Positions 48,561 to 61,590 are shown, counted from the first letter of the stretch. The stretch: DNA of 64,000 nt from Lathyrus oleraceus (GCF_024323335.1 NC_066581.1:227866539-227930538); one strand, 5' to 3'. The notes: generated by a model from the letters alone, not told the origin. Program-made: numbers and translations.

Positions 48561-48829
48561 ACCCTTCAGAGACCGCACCAGGTCCGTACAGTGGGAGTCA
48601 GACAATACCAGTCAACTTCTCAACTTTCCAGGGAACAACTTCAACCCGAAATAAAATAACAACACCGAATGTCCCTCCCAAAATTCCTTCTTCTGAATTC
48701 TTTGGTCATGCCATTTTTTCATTTGCTCTTTGTATATTTTGGCATTTTCATAATACCGATTTTTAAACTCTTCTAGCTCATGTAGTTGAAGAATCCCAGA
48801 TTCCCCGACTTTTGAAAGGTCACAGTTAA

Positions 48830-49630
48830 GGAATTTGGAGGCCCAGTATGCCTGTGCTCTAGTTCAAGTGGTAAATGATATGCTTTACCGTAAACCAATT
48901 GATAAGGGGACATACCTATTGGATTTTTGAACGCCGTTCTGTACGCCCATAATGCATTCTCCTACTTGATCGACCAATCCTTTCGAGAAGCACTGACAGT
49001 CTTTTCCAGAATCTACTTTATCTGTCGGTTCGATAGTTCAACCTGTCCACTTGTATGAGGATGATACGGTGTGACAATCTTATGCTTGATGTTGTATTTC
49101 CTTAACAGATTCTCCATTAACTTATTTAGAAAATGAGTACCTTCGTCACTTATTAGTGCTCTTGGTACCCCAAACCTAGAGAAAATATAGTTTTTTAGGA
49201 AATTGACCACCACTTTAGCATCATTTGTGGGTAATGCTACAACTTCTACCCACTTTGACACATAATCAACAATGACCAAAATGTAATGCTTTCCAAATGA
49301 TGGTGGAAAAGGTCCCATGAAGTCTATGCCCCATACATCGAACAATTCTACCTCCAACATGGCATTTTGAGGCATCTGATTTCTCTTTGAAATATTACTC
49401 GTCCTCTGACATCTGTCACATTCTTTTACTATACTTTGAGCATCTTTGAACAGTGTATGCCAGTACAACCCATATTTGAGGATTTTTGTTGTTGTTCTAT
49501 CGCCACTAAAGTGTCCTCCATATTCCGAGTCATGAAAAGCTTTGAGGATGTCCCTTTGTTCTTTCTCTGGAACACACCTTTGAACCAACCCATCTATTCC
49601 TTTTTTATACAAGAACGGATCGTCCCACAA
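48830..49630 (-). pseudogene. pol: Integrase of the Athila-like element, broken at its end
   Basis: The zinc finger is [12 protein letters not shown] .. CDRCQR (about 49538-49405). The core has [14 protein letters not shown] (Asp), [10 protein letters not shown] (Asp) and [14 protein letters not shown] (Glu), 49330-49020. A TAG directly follows RQIK (about 49012), then the C-terminal part continues in the same frame ([32 protein letters not shown]) to about 48835, with another stop near 48976. The catalytic residues are all present, so the defects are stops only. Confidence 0.88.
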
Positions 49631-49807
49631 ATAAAACCTGCAATTACGTAAAAAAAATTCTTTTTGTTAGAATCAAAATCATCAGGTATTAGCCCACCAA
49701 ATAATATAATCTACGAACCATGGAACACCAGTGACAGCTAGGATTCGTTCGTCGATGAACTCATCCTTGATTTGGTGTTTCTCCTCTGTTTCTTCTATCG
49801 AGGACAT

Positions 49808-50990
49808 TCAGGATAAGTGATCAGCAACAGTATTTTCACAATCCTTTTTGTCTCTAATATTCAGATCAAACTCTTGCAGAAGTAGAATCCATCTCAGCAA
49901 CCTCAGTTTAGATTCCTGTTTGGCAAAAAGATATTTCAACGCAGCATGGTCAGTATAAACAAATACCTTTAATCCTAACAGGTAAGACCTGAATTTATCA
50001 AACACATACACAACTGTGAGCAATTCTTTTTCAGTGGTTGCATAATTCATTTGGGCAGGATTCAACACGTGACTTGCATAATAAATCACATGCAAGAGAT
50101 TTTCCTTTCTTTGTCCTAGCACTGCCCCCACCGCGTTATCACTGGCATCACACATGATCTCAAAAGGGAGATACCAATCAGGGGCAATCACTATAGGAGC
50201 AGACACCAACTCCCTCTTCAGGATTTCAAAAGCTTTGCTGCATTTTCTTTCAAAAAGAAAAGGTGTGTCATTCACCAGCAAGCTCGTCAACGGTTTGGCG
50301 ATCTTAGAAAAGTCTCTAATGAACCTACGGTAAAAACCCGCATGTCCCAAGAAGCTTCTTATACCTTTTTCATTCACCGGTGGTGGTAAATTAGATATTA
50401 CCTCCACTTTTGCTTTGTCTACTTCTATGCCTTTGTTGGAAATTTTGTGCCCTAACATAATGCCTTCACATACCATAAAATGACACTTCTCCCAATTTAG
50501 GATCAAATTTGTTTGCTGGCATATTTCTAGCACAAGAGACAAGTTAGTCAAACATTTATCAAAAGAAGAATCGAAAACAGAAAAGTCATCCATAAACACT
50601 TCCATATGCTTTTCATGCATGCCCATGAATATGAATGTCATACACCTCTGAAATGTGGCAGGTGCGTTGCACAACCCAAATGGCATTCTCCTGTATGCAA
50701 AAATACCATAAGGACATGTGAAAGCGGTCTTCTCTTGATATTTAGGGGCCACTACAATCTGATTGTACCCCGAGTATCCGTCAAGGAAATAATAGTAATC
50801 ATGACCAACTAACATTTCCAACATTTGATCAATGAATGGCAAAGGGAAGTGGTCCTTTCTTGTTGCAATATTCAGCGTTCTGTAATAAATGCACACTTTC
50901 CAACCTATAACAGTTCTAGTTGGGATCAACTCATTTTTCTCATTTTTATCACAATAGTCCCCCCTTTTTTTGGTACCACGTGCACTGGAC
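49808..50990 (-). pseudogene. pol: RT and RNase H of the Athila-like element
   Basis: The frame 50929-49808 holds [56 protein letters not shown], and [10 protein letters not shown] in place of the usual YVDD. The RNase H blocks [37 protein letters not shown] and [11 protein letters not shown] follow, ending at VADHLS. Upstream sequence [10 protein letters not shown] lies in another frame, with a frameshift near 50940. The spacer between RNase H and integrase (49807-49631) is in the same frame but contains several stops. Confidence 0.9.
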
Positions 50991-51090
50991 TAACCCATGA
51001 GCTGTCAGATATGAGGTAAATCAACCCTGCATCTAACAATTTTACAACCTCTTTGTGAACCATTTCTTTCATAGATAGATTAAGTCTTTG

Positions 51091-52030
51091 TTATGGTTGA
51101 ACTACCGACTTATGATCATCTTCCATCAAGATCTTGTGCATGCAAACTATCGGGCTAACACCTTTCAAATCCTCAATCGTCCATCCAATAACACTCTTGT
51201 ATTTCTTGAGTACTTGGATGAGTTCTTCTTCTTGAAAACTTTTTAAACTAGAATTGATAATGGACGAACACTTCTTTTCAGCATCAAGAAACACATACTT
51301 CAGATTCTCAGGTAATTGTTCCAAATCTGCCCCCTTTTTAGGCTCTTGAGTATTTTCTAATGGTCCGGGTGGTCTTAAATCTTCCCACCGGTGTATTTTA
51401 GATCTAATACACTGCGATTGTTCCTCCATCATGGCTAACACTTCTGACTCTCTCTTGTCTTTATCACTTTCGAAAATTGATAAGCTCAAAACACATTCTA
51501 AAGGTAACTGAGGTGTTTTCCTTTTAATTTCTTGAGCAATCACTTGATCTATTACCTCTATAGTGTGACTTGTGCCAACATCATCTTTGTATTGCATAGT
51601 ATTTCGAACATTAATTTTTAATTCTTCATCATAGACTTTGAGGGTCATTGTTCCTTCCTCTATGTCTATCATACACCGCCATGTCTCTAAAAATGGTCTG
51701 CCCAATATGAGAGGGATCTCCTCATCTTCAGGCACCTCAAGAATGACAAAGTCAACTAGAAACAAAAATTTATCTATCTTTACCATAACATGTTCCACAA
51801 TTCTATATGGTCGCCTAACTGAGCGATCAACATACTGAAGGGTCATCCTGGTGTCTTGAACGGTGCCAAGGGCAAAAAATTTATAAATGGACAGCGACAT
51901 CAAACTCACACTAGCTCCCAAGTCAATCAAAGCTTTCTTGATTTTTCGATCACCAATAGTGCACGAAATAGTAACAAAACATCTATCTTTCTTTTTCATA
52001 GGAATTTTCATATCTTGGAGAATAACATTG
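51091..52030 (-). pseudogene. pro: Protease region of the Athila-like element
   Basis: An open stretch of 306 codons (52011-51091). The active site is ALIDLGASVSLMSLSIYKFF, with the Asp-Leu-Gly-Ala-Ser form characteristic of Athila elements. The second block is IPLILGRPFLETWRCMIDIE (51725-51665). A linker follows toward RT, with a CSSIINSSLKSFQEEELIQV stretch. The frame differs from gag and from RT, showing frameshifts near 52030 and between 51091 and 50960. Confidence 0.88.
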
Positions 52031-53735
52031 CAGATTTAAGTTAGAATGATTGGTCTACATTTGTGGAGTGCTTTTTGGAGATGATGTCTTTCATGAATTT
52101 GGCATATATCGGCATCTGCTCCAGAGCTTCAGAAAATGGAATGTTTATCTTAAGTTTCTTAAACATTTCTAGAAACTTCTCAAATTCTTTTCATGTTGGT
52201 CTTTCTTCTTTTGTCTCAGAGGATAAGGGAGTTTGGTGATTGGCTTGACAACTTTTTCTTTCTCCTTTACAAGCATTATCACAACCTCCTCCTTTGTTTT
52301 CTTTGTTTTCTAAATCGACTTCCAACAACCCATCTTCTTCCGCACTGTTTTCTTCTGGTTCCTCAGTAGACTTAACACTTCTGGTCACCACAGCGTTAAC
52401 ATTATTATGCTCACGAGGATTTGTCACTGTACCATTAGGCAAGGTACATTGAGCTTGAGAATTTGAGGCTAGCTGTTGTGTTATCTGCCCCATCTGAACT
52501 TCAAGATTTTTTATCGAGGCAGTGGTGTTCTTCTGATTGTTTTTAGTATCCTCTTGGAACTGAATATTATGAGCGGCCAATTTTTCAATGGCAATCTCCC
52601 AGTCTGCCTTCTTAGGAGCTTGTTGTTGTTGATATTGAGTCTGATATTGACCTTGACCCTGTTGTGGAACATTCCCTCTCCGATCTTTACAGGAGAAGTT
52701 TGGATGATTCTTCCAACCTGGATTGTAAGTGCTGGAGTAGGGATTATTCTGCTTCAAGAATTTTATCTCTTCATTTTATTGAGGAGTTGCAAAGCAATAC
52801 ACAGTGTGGTGAGGTCCATTACAGATTTCACAAGTGATGGTCTGCACATGTTGAACTTGAGCTACCTGTTGAGTACCTATATTCATAGCCTTTAATTTCT
52901 TTTCTACTTCAGCGATGATTGTATCTTCCAAACGGATCTTATTAACTTCTAGTTCTAGATCAATGACTCCTTCAGGTTTACTCGTACACCTATCATATAA
53001 TTCCATATGCTCATTTGCAGTTATTACTTCAATGGTCTTTTTAATACCGGTGGTCGTTCATAAATTTGTTGAGCCACTGACTGCTGTATCAATCAACTAT
53101 TTTGTCTTTATTTTGAGCCCATTAATAAACATCTGCATTTATTCAGTCTGATCCATATTATGAGTTAGACAAGCTACCATGACCCTTTTAAATCTTTTGT
53201 AGGCATCTACCAAGGACTCACCATCCTTCAGTTTGAAGTTTAAGATTTCATACCTTTTTCTCAAAAATACTGATGCTGGAAAATACTCAATTAGGAAAGT
53301 TGTTTCCATTTCTTCCCATGATGTAATACTTCCAGCTGGGAGAGAGTAGAACCACTCTTCTGCCTCTTTAGCTAAAATAAACGAAAACATTCTTAACTTC
53401 TTTGCTTCATCAGTATGACCATCAATTTTCAAAGTAATACTCATGGTGAGGAATCTCTGCAAATGCTTGTTTGCATCTTCATTTACCTTTTCGGTGAAAG
53501 GTTTTCTTTCAAGTTGATTGATTGTTCTAGGATGTAGTTGAAAATTAGTCACATTCACCGGTTGGTTGACAATGGTCAATCTACCACCCGATGCATTTGC
53601 ACCCCTATAGTCACCCATGAGTCTTTCCGGAGGTGGGGGAGGTGGAACTGGAGGAATTTCAACCATAGTTTCTTTTTCTTTTTCTGAACCTGAGTGATCA
53701 GAGGGAACTTCTTCTTTGGAATTCAGTCGAGCCAC
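52031..53735 (-). pseudogene. gag: gag of the Athila-like element, in-frame stops
   Basis: One frame runs from the ATG at 53735 (MARLNSKEEVPSDHSG) past 52191, with stops at about 53136, 53093, 53051 and 52775. A proline-rich N-terminus is followed by the gag core (53560-53140: NEDANKHLQRFLTMSITLKI, LRMFSFILAKEAEEWFYSLP, EMETTFLIEYFPASVFLRKR). A zinc knuckle variant CEICNGPHHTVYC lies near 52835-52798, and after it a Gln-rich stretch. The end matches the Athila block LKINIPFSEALEQMPIYAKF near 52160-52100. Confidence 0.9.
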
Positions 53736-53926
53736 TCAAGCGTGTCTGAGTCTCTGGTGAAGGGTTCTCTCGATTTATGTGTTAAAAAGAATTTCAGCTA
53801 AGGGATCTCCTCACATAAACAGATTAGACAGATTAGTGAATGAAATTATATAAATGACAGAAACATAATTTTATTGCAGAGAAACAAAATTTTTATTGAA
53901 CTAAACTTAAACTCTATATTTGGCAG

Positions 53927-53944
53927 TCCCCGACAGCGACGCCA
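53927..53944 (-). promoter_or_regulatory. Primer binding site (tRNA-Asp type)
   Basis: The minus strand reads TGGCGTCGCTGTCGGGGA, three changes from the Athila-type site complementary to tRNA-Asp. It lies six bases inside the LTR edge. Confidence 0.8.
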
Positions 53945-53950
53945 AAAACT

Positions 53951-55482
53951 TGATCGAAAAAATAGCAAGTGCACTATTTTGCCTTTTATAGTAATAAAGG
54001 GAAAATTCCCCGAATGTCGATCTCAAGGAATGCGCGTTAATATCGAGTTCAAATCATCGTTCAATTAAACAAAAACTTGTGTTGGGGTTTTGGAATTCAG
54101 ATTTATAAAAATAAGGCCAATTAAAATAAACATTGTAAAATAAGGGTTTGCAAGGGAAAAGGAACATGCCAGGGAAGGTGTATAATTTGTCCATATAACA
54201 ACTCTGAGTCACTATTGCATCAACAAATATCAATTAACTACTACCATTTCTCAAGGATATTTTCTCCCAAGTCCTTGGTGAGAAAACATTTAATCATTCA
54301 ATCCTAATCTTTATGTCCATAGAAAATTATTGGTGAAATTAAGCCTTATTATATCAAGAATCCTCTGGTTCATACAGGGTATCCCTGGTCCTAGGTGATA
54401 TCTACTACAAAGTAATCTTATGAAAACCTTATCAATGGGGGTCCAACCTAATTGATAACCATACAACAATCTCAATTGGCCAGAAAGAGAAAGCATTAAA
54501 CACATCAAAAGATTACCGTAATTATGAAAAACAATATTATCAATGCAATCATAAACTCAAAGTCATTACATATCTAAATCAGGGACACCCCCTAACATTA
54601 GGGGGTTTAGCTACTCATATTGTTCAAAACAGATTCAAGATAAAAATCAGATATTACAAGTAATTGGATGACTTGGTTTTCAATTGCTTCCGCTCATGAA
54701 AATCTTTCGCTCTCTGAATTCATTGATCTCTGTAATTCTGGATCGTCTGACAATTCTATGTGCTCTGTTTTCTCCTTGCTCCAAAAAAATGTCTTTCTTC
54801 TCTCGTAGAAACTCTCCTAAAATAATGAAAATCATTTGGCATTGGTTGAAAATCCCCAGAATGTCCTTGCTACTCAAGCCCGGGTAAAAGCCCAAAAATT
54901 GAAATATTTTGCGCCTGGGCTGACACGGGTGGCCGTGTCAGGCCCTTGCATTGCCATCATCTTCTATTTCACTCTCAGGTGGGCTGACACGGGTGGTCGT
55001 GTCACGCCCCTGTCTTGGCCCTCTCTTGCAAGTTGTTTTGCCTTCATCCTGACACGGCCTGTGTCAGGTGACATGGGTGGCCGTGTCAGGCCTCCTGTAA
55101 CTGAGTAATCTCTTTCCTCGAACGCCAGAACTCTCGACTTTCTTGCATTTAGTCCGTTGGATCTTCTATTTGGACCTGAAGGGAATAAAAATAAACAATC
55201 AAAGCATAAAATTCCGAAAACACGAAATAAAACTAAAAATTGATAAAATGCTTAATTAACTTACAGAAATAAAAACAGACTTGAAAGGTAACATAATGCG
55301 AACAAAGTATTCCAAAATTCTTGGCTTCTTGTCGAATAAGTGATGAAAATACAGTAGAAATGGTGACCGATCATTTTCCCACTGGTGGGACTGAGGACTA
55401 GAGGTTTTACTATGAGACAAACAACTCTCAAAGTCGCTTCAAGTAAAGTGGTAAAGTATGAAAAATCTTGTTCCGACAATCA
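53951..55482 (-). repeat. 5' LTR of the Athila-like element (about 1530 bp)
   Basis: The inner edge (plus strand TGATCGAAAAAATAGC at 53951) is set by the primer binding site. The outer edge is proposed at 55482, where the minus strand would begin TGATTGTCGG, giving TGAT / ATCA inverted ends and a length near that of Cyclops LTRs. A degenerate triple repeat of GACACGGGTGGCCGTGTCA-like units occupies 54920-55092. No second LTR was found to confirm the outer edge. Confidence 0.55.
54920..55092. repeat. GACACGGGTGGCCGTGTC palindromic repeats in the LTR
   Basis: Three to four near-copies of the palindrome GACACGGGTGGCCGTGTCA/G occur about 70-80 bp apart (54921, 54987, 55068 and a partial at 55049). 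The GC-rich inverted units are a clear exception to the AT-rich LTR. Confidence 0.85.
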
Positions 55483-56642
55483 ACATGCTTTTATACCATT
55501 TGTTTTTGACACTTTTGATTTTCTAGCACCATAAAAGTGAATCTTTTTCAAAGAATATAAAAATTAATGTATAATAATATTGTGTCATCTAGAACAATGA
55601 ATTTAATTGTTAGGAAAAATGGTTTTTTCATAAAAAAAAATAGCGGCAAAATTTATTGCTTATTTGTCTAGTATTTCTATATAATATTGATTTCACAATG
55701 GTGAGAACACCCCGAGTCACATTTACACTTAAACGTTATTGGATAAGATACCAAGTGATCATAATATTTGTCTTAATTAATTACCATTCGGTTAATCATG
55801 GAAAAGAGACCTTGACTACTGTAATTCATAGTTTGATTCGAAAGCAAGTTAACTTTTACAAAAGTATGTTCCACCTAAGAATAGAACTCGAGTACCAAAC
55901 CCAAACAATTTATAGTCTTAGAGGAAGTACATTAACAATTTTCAACCTGATCACATGGTAGTGAATCATTATGATAAATAAATTTTCCAAATAAAAAACA
56001 GAAACAAAAATGTGACGTTGTAGCCTTGTCTTAATTTGTTTTGGTCAATCTCCACTGTAATTAGATTATTTCATACGTATGGTCCCTGTTTCTCATAATT
56101 AATTTCAGATATTAGTCCCCAAAAAACTTGAGATTACGTATTGGTTTTGCATCTTTCATATTAAATCGCACATGCAACTACCGGCTTTACACATAGTTGG
56201 TGTGCTTTCATCATCAAAACAAAGCCTAAAAAAGAAAACTTCACTTTTATAACCAATTATAATAAACTCCCTTCACAAATCACATGATTTCAAAGCTATA
56301 ACAAGTTGTTGAAAAGTATATATATATCCAGCCGTGAATCAATAGTGTTATGCAATTTGATAACTCAATTCAACATCAATTCTACGATGCTTATCTGCCG
56401 ATGACTTGCAATTGCATCATTCAATTATATAGTTGAACTTGCAATTCTATAATTCGGTTATATAGTTGAATAAAAACAATTACAAGAATAGGAATCCCAA
56501 AGGTTCTCACGGATTCACCTTATTAAATAAAACTAAAGTTTCACTTAATTCATCTATATAAAATTAACTTTTAAAATGAAGGATGTCATTATATATAAAC
56601 TATTATATATAAAGTATTTTTTGAGGTTTTATTAGTAATTGT
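55483..56642. other. AT-rich DNA, no supported gene
   Basis: A 101-codon plus-strand ORF (55656-55961) has no recognisable family features and occurs in AT-rich sequence, so I do not call it a gene. Short A/T runs occur near 55627-55640 and 56560-56620. Confidence 0.5.
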
Positions 56643-56985
56643 TGTAGGCCGATCATAATTGTCCTCCGATCCACCATTTAAAAGAGGTTATAATCAATTT
56701 AGAACTTTCTTAGTGCAAAAGAGATGCTCTATAAATGAGAACAAATAATCAAAGTCTTAGATACATTTAATGACTTTCCACATCTCTCGCTCAGCAAATA
56801 AAGAGTTATTATAATCGCACCACTATATAAAACAACAGGGTTGTTAATTCAGATACACAATTTCAAATATATTGAAATGTTAATCTTGCATATCAGCCCC
56901 CTCTCCACCTTGTCGAATGCTCAAATTCACCGTAATACTCCGCAAGCACCTATTCACCATCCCTTTTTGGTTCCGCAACGGAACT
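56643..56985 (+). repeat. Possible gypsy LTR, plus strand
   Basis: A TATA box (CTATATAAAAC, 56823-56833) is followed by a short leader with CAAATTCACCGTAATACTCCGC and TTCCGCAACGGAACT, then TAGCCATTTCTGGGAACCGA (56989-57008), which resembles the primer-binding region (GGCGCCGTCTGTGGGAACC type) of Tat-lineage elements. The segment 56876-56985 is related to 62665-62760. The 5' edge at 56643 (TGTAGGCCGATCA) is a guess from a TG start. Confidence 0.4.
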
Positions 56986-57197
56986 GTGTAGCCATTTCTG
57001 GGAACCGACTTCTAATTCTCGTGTTTTCCACAATTGCATGTTCTCTCCTCGATTCGTCGATTCAAAACTTTTTTAGTTTATCATATCAAGAGTTATTTGA
57101 ATCGAACACGAAGATCTACCAAGTTCAACCTGATCAAACTGTGTATTAACTTTGATTTTATGATTTTCCAAGTCCCTGACTTCCAAACTTCTTAGTA

Positions 57198-58440
57198 ATG
57201 GATGGATGTAAAGTTACTCGTTCCAACACAGCACACAAAGTCGTTGCCTTCGTCGGTGCTGCTCAAGTTGCGATGAATCAACTGCCTCCACCTCCTCCGC
57301 AAGGTGTTACAAATCAAGTAGCAGAGACTTCACTACATCCATATCTACTCCAAGCTCTTGATATTGTCAGATTTGTTCTAGTGCCTCAGATTAGACCTTC
57401 AATATCATCGCCAGCTTCACAATCAGAAACCTTACATGGTTTCCAATTGTTGCGAGCCAACTTTGAGATACAAGGCACCAATGAATTTCTCAACAACATG
57501 TATAATATCATTCAACATAGAGGAGAGATTTCTTCAATCGAAGAAAGTATGTAAAACACATCTCCATGAGGAAACACCGCTTAAGAGGTTATATCAAAGA
57601 GAAGTCAAGTTGTCATCCCTGAGCTGACCACATCTATAAGAGATGAAGCTCATAAATTGCAAAACCACTAAAGGAGAAAGAAGTTCCAGAGTCCTCCTCA
57701 GAGCCCAGAGGGAGATCGAGGCAACCACACTCCTCCACATGACTAGGTAGAAAAGAAGCCACCAAATCATTCATAAAAATATCCTATGTGCACCCGCATT
57801 TTGGATAGGAGAATGCCGAAATAAATGGTGAAGACTAATAAGCTGAACGAGTACAACTGAGAGGGATATCCAGACGAGCACATGCAACTCATCAGCGAAC
57901 GATTGAATAACTTACAAGCTGAAAAATCCTCCAAGTGTAAACTGTTTAAGCTAACTTTTATTGGACCGTCCAGAATGTGGTTCAATACTCTATCGGACGG
58001 GAATATTGAGTCTTAGACAGACTTCTGCGAGGGTTTAACCGCTCACTTTACCGCTTAGAAAAGGTAGCTAGTGACAATAACTGCCTTGAGCAGGATCACT
58101 AAAGGAAAAAAAGAGATCATACGATCTTACATCGACTGATTCACACAAGTGGCAGTTGAAGTAGAGGGATCCGTGAAAGGTCTCAAGTGTTGGATATTCG
58201 AGAACAAAATTTTGTGGGATATCCCCTTCAGACAAAATATGAGGAGAATGAAGGCTCGTACCATGCAAAAAAATTTGAACAAAGTTTAATCTTTCATCAA
58301 CCTCGAGGAAAAGTTGAACACCCAGTTTGATAACCTAGTCATTGTAGGCGCTAATTCTAGTCGCTCGACGAGGAAGGATTCTCATCCGCGAAAAGATGAA
58401 TCTGATCGTGGGATGCATGAACGGTACGATATTTATCAAT
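57198..58440 (+). pseudogene. gag: gypsy gag fragment
   Basis: The N-terminal block (57198-57554) begins MDGCKVTRSNTAHKVV and contains a poly-Pro run. The core follows from about 57880 in several frames: LFKLTFIGPSRMWFNTLSDG, then AHFTA, ALSRITKGKKEIIRSYID, FTQVAVEVEGSVKGLKCWIF, and LEEKLNTQFDNL. It ends near 58440 and the sequence changes abruptly to a CA microsatellite at 58469. No zinc finger or pol follows. It would be a capsid protein in an intact element. Confidence 0.7.
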
Positions 58441-58468
58441 AGTGTGCTAACACAGAGTTCCGAAATGG

Positions 58469-58513
58469 GACACACACACACACACATACACACATACACA
58501 CACACACACACAC
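58469..58513. repeat. (CA)n microsatellite at a sequence junction
   Basis: A run of about 22 CA units with interspersed CATA. Left of it lies gypsy gag sequence; right of it, sequence matching the copia LTR at 61663 begins immediately (CACTTGAAACCTCTTTTTTT). Confidence 0.95.
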
Positions 58514-59205
58514 TTGAAACCTCTTTTTTAATCTATCAAATATCTTTAAAATGTTTTCAAACCTAACCAAGTGATTAAGATACCATCAACCTTCTTTTTG
58601 AAATATTTTTGAACTAACCAATCAATTCGGACCTTAAAATAATCAATTGGAAGATAGTTTTGAAATACCCAATTGATTAGGAACTTAAGATAATCAATTG
58701 GAATTTTTTTTGAACTAACCAATCAATTGGATCTTAAGCCAATCGATTGGAAGAGGCCTAAACAATTAACCAATCGATTATGACATTGTCTTAATGACTG
58801 GTAACAACTCCATATCCAAACTTTCTATGTTGGGCTTGCAAATCGATTAACATTGAGTTTCCTAATTGATTAAAGCTTAATGAAAAATTGATTAGATCAT
58901 TAATTTGGCCCATGGGTCATTTTCTTTTTTGATTTTTCCTTATCCTATATAAAGGAGGGTTGCCTTCTCTTCATTACACATCAATTCCTGAAGTTTTACA
59001 TTTTCTTTTGAATTTATCTCTCTCTTTTTCTCCCTCTTTCTAGAAATATTTTTCTTCACTTAAAGTTTCCTTTATGCTTTCAAGTGAAAACTACTTCTGA
59101 GAAATAAATTGTTTGAGTGAAGTTCTTTTGTGATTACTTTCAAGAGTGTGATACTCTTGAAGAGTAAAGTTTGGTTCTTGAAATTAATCAGTCTTAAAAT
59201 CTCTG
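58514..59205 (+). repeat. copia LTR fragment (5' side), truncated
   Basis: It is homologous to 61663-62270: CTTGAAACCTC, CCAAGTGATTAAGATA, repeated AACCAATC(A/G)ATT and AATCAATTGGAAG words, TTTTACAT, TCAAGAGTG(T/C)GATACTCTTGAAGA. It begins at the CA array and lacks the first 500 bp seen in the 3' LTR, including the CT array. Confidence 0.75.
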
Positions 59206-61131
59206 TTTGAAAACCAAACAACTTGAATCTTTTGTTAGGAAACCAAATGCGTCTTACAATAAGGTTGATCTTGGTTAAGAACCTAAGAACTATGGTAAAA
59301 GCTTTAGTAATATTTGCAATGTCAATCAACATCTAAATGCAAAACCCTAAAATGTAATTAATGTAATAAAGATGGCCATATTTCCATGTTTTGTTTTATC
59401 AGATAGAGTCATGAGAGAAATTAATGAAATCCTCCTTCATACTTTTATAAAGAACATTATGAACGTAAAAATAGAAATATGTATGCTCATAATATGTGTT
59501 CCACTAACATCAAAGGATCCAAAAAGATATGGGTATCAAAGGTAGAAAAGTCAAGTTATGATGCAAATATCAATAGTTTCTCTTCAAGTGACATACCTGA
59601 TGAAATAAATATGTTATATAGTTCTACTCCTACAAGGGAAGAAATCTCTTTGAATAAAAAAATTATTGAATATTTGAGTTTTAGTAAGATCCATAATCTT
59701 ACCCTTTAGTTATTCTAATTAATTATAGCTTTATTGCACAAGTTACTTAATGTTAAGTAAGTTGTGTAACAAATATTTAATTCCTCTATTTGAATGGTTT
59801 ATAAAAACCTTAATGTGAAATTATTTTAAAACCTCTTTTCAAAAGTACCATGACTATGGAAGAACTCATACATATTCCCTTTGTCGAACTAAGCCCTAGT
59901 AGGTAGAAGTAAAGATTGTTAACTTTGCAAGTATCCTTTAGAGAACATCATTAGAAATGACAACAAAGGGAAATAAAAATGTCAAAAGTACAAATGAAGA
60001 GATTCAATTTAAAGAAGCCAACTTAAGAGAATCAATGTCTAACTAAATTATTGATGACCACTAAGGATCATCTCATTCAGAATGTTAATGGAGATATTTA
60101 TAAAGGAAATACGTCTCAACACCCCCTTGCTAAGGTTGTTTATAATATAATACATATTAAAATCAAAAGATATGAGAGCTTCCTAAAATATCTTAGGTGT
60201 ACAAGAAGAAGTGGTTACCTAATGTCGTTTGTCTATACGCTCTTTATGTTGATGATATCCCTCGACAGATGTGATCAAAGTGTTGACATTGATGATATCA
60301 CTCAACAACTGGGATCATGGAACCTATTAAAAGGTTAATATGATAAACTTGTAATGGATTTATCAGTCCTTTGGTTGAACCAACTCTCGTATGAAATGAT
60401 TCGTAGAGAAGGAAAATCGACGGTGGTTTGTCGTTTCCTTGAAAGGGGAAGTTTCTCAAGTTACCTTGAGATTTTGAGGTAGTACACTTAATAGAGATTG
60501 AGAAATCGAAAAACTTCGATTGGTTCTCTAGCAAGTGATTTATTAACTGCTTAGTCAATTAAATTTTCTACTAACCTATGGTTGAGTTTCAAGATATTTT
60601 GGAGCAAATGGGTGCCAAATAAAGCATGCATAGAGTCTAATATTAATATAAGGACCATGGAGAATAAAAATAAGTTGCCCAAAATATTTTCTAATGATTA
60701 TCCATTGGAAAGAATTTGAGAAAGAAATAAGTAGACAACAGAAATCCCTCTTGGTTTATAAAGCTTCAAAGACTTTCGAGTTATATTCGAGAAAGAATCA
60801 AGGGGAAGAAGTTCTCCAAAGCTTACTTACTAGTTGATTTAAAAGTTCGATGCTATCTTTTGTGGGAGAAATAAAATATTATATAGTATTTCTTACTCCT
60901 TACTCTAGACCACTCTTGTCCATAACTATAATGTAACTTGTTCTTTTTACATGGGATATATGTGCTTTGATTATTTTTTAAAACTTTTTTATTTTGACAA
61001 AGTGAGAGAAGTATACTCTCAATAGGAGTTAAGTATAATCTCTACTTAATAGAGGGGGAGTTTAAATACTCCAATTATATGTCTATATGCTTCTCTTTTA
61101 CCATCTTCCTGAGAGATGCATTGTCATCATC
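59206..61131 (+). pseudogene. Decayed internal region of a copia element
   Basis: This lies between two related LTR sequences. It contains no long ORF. A short coding remnant (59479-59709) contains KGSKKIWVSKVEKSS, resembling the WVPK segment that follows the gag zinc knuckle in Tork-like copia proteins. Other short ORFs (60051-60338) cannot be assigned. Most of pol is unrecognisable or lost, since under 2 kb separates the LTRs. Confidence 0.45.
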
Positions 61132-61143
61132 AAAAAGGGGGAG
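61132..61143 (+). promoter_or_regulatory. Polypurine tract
   Basis: AAAAAGGGGGAG, directly upstream of TGTTGATC at 61146. This primes plus-strand DNA synthesis in copia elements and marks the 3' LTR edge. Confidence 0.85.
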
Positions 61144-61145
61144 AA

Positions 61146-61476
61146 TGTTGATCTATGTGCTTGCAAGTATAAAGATGATGATTCTACTGATAACCTTCCT
61201 AACATTTTGATAGTGACAACACCAACGAATGTTAAAGTCGGTAAAACCGATGGTAGCTCTCTGATGATGGTGACCAAACTCAAGGACATCTCAAGACTCA
61301 TCTAGTAAAATAATAAAAACTTCATTGAAGTTCTTATATGATCAATCTATCTGGAAAAGAATCTTGAAGGCCTTATAGTTATGAAAGAGAGGAAGTATGA
61401 AAGCTCGCTTGACCGTGTCTGTTTGAGTGGCCAGAGTTTTATAAAAATATGGAAGTAACTCTTAAGTTACTAAGCC

Positions 61477-61533
<57 letters not shown>

Positions 61534-61541
61534 GCGCACAC

Positions 61542-61590
<49 letters not shown>

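Noticed and set aside
55656..55961. 101-codon plus-strand ORF
   Set aside because: No recognisable domain, no upstream promoter that I can support; in AT-rich DNA, ORFs of this size occur by chance.
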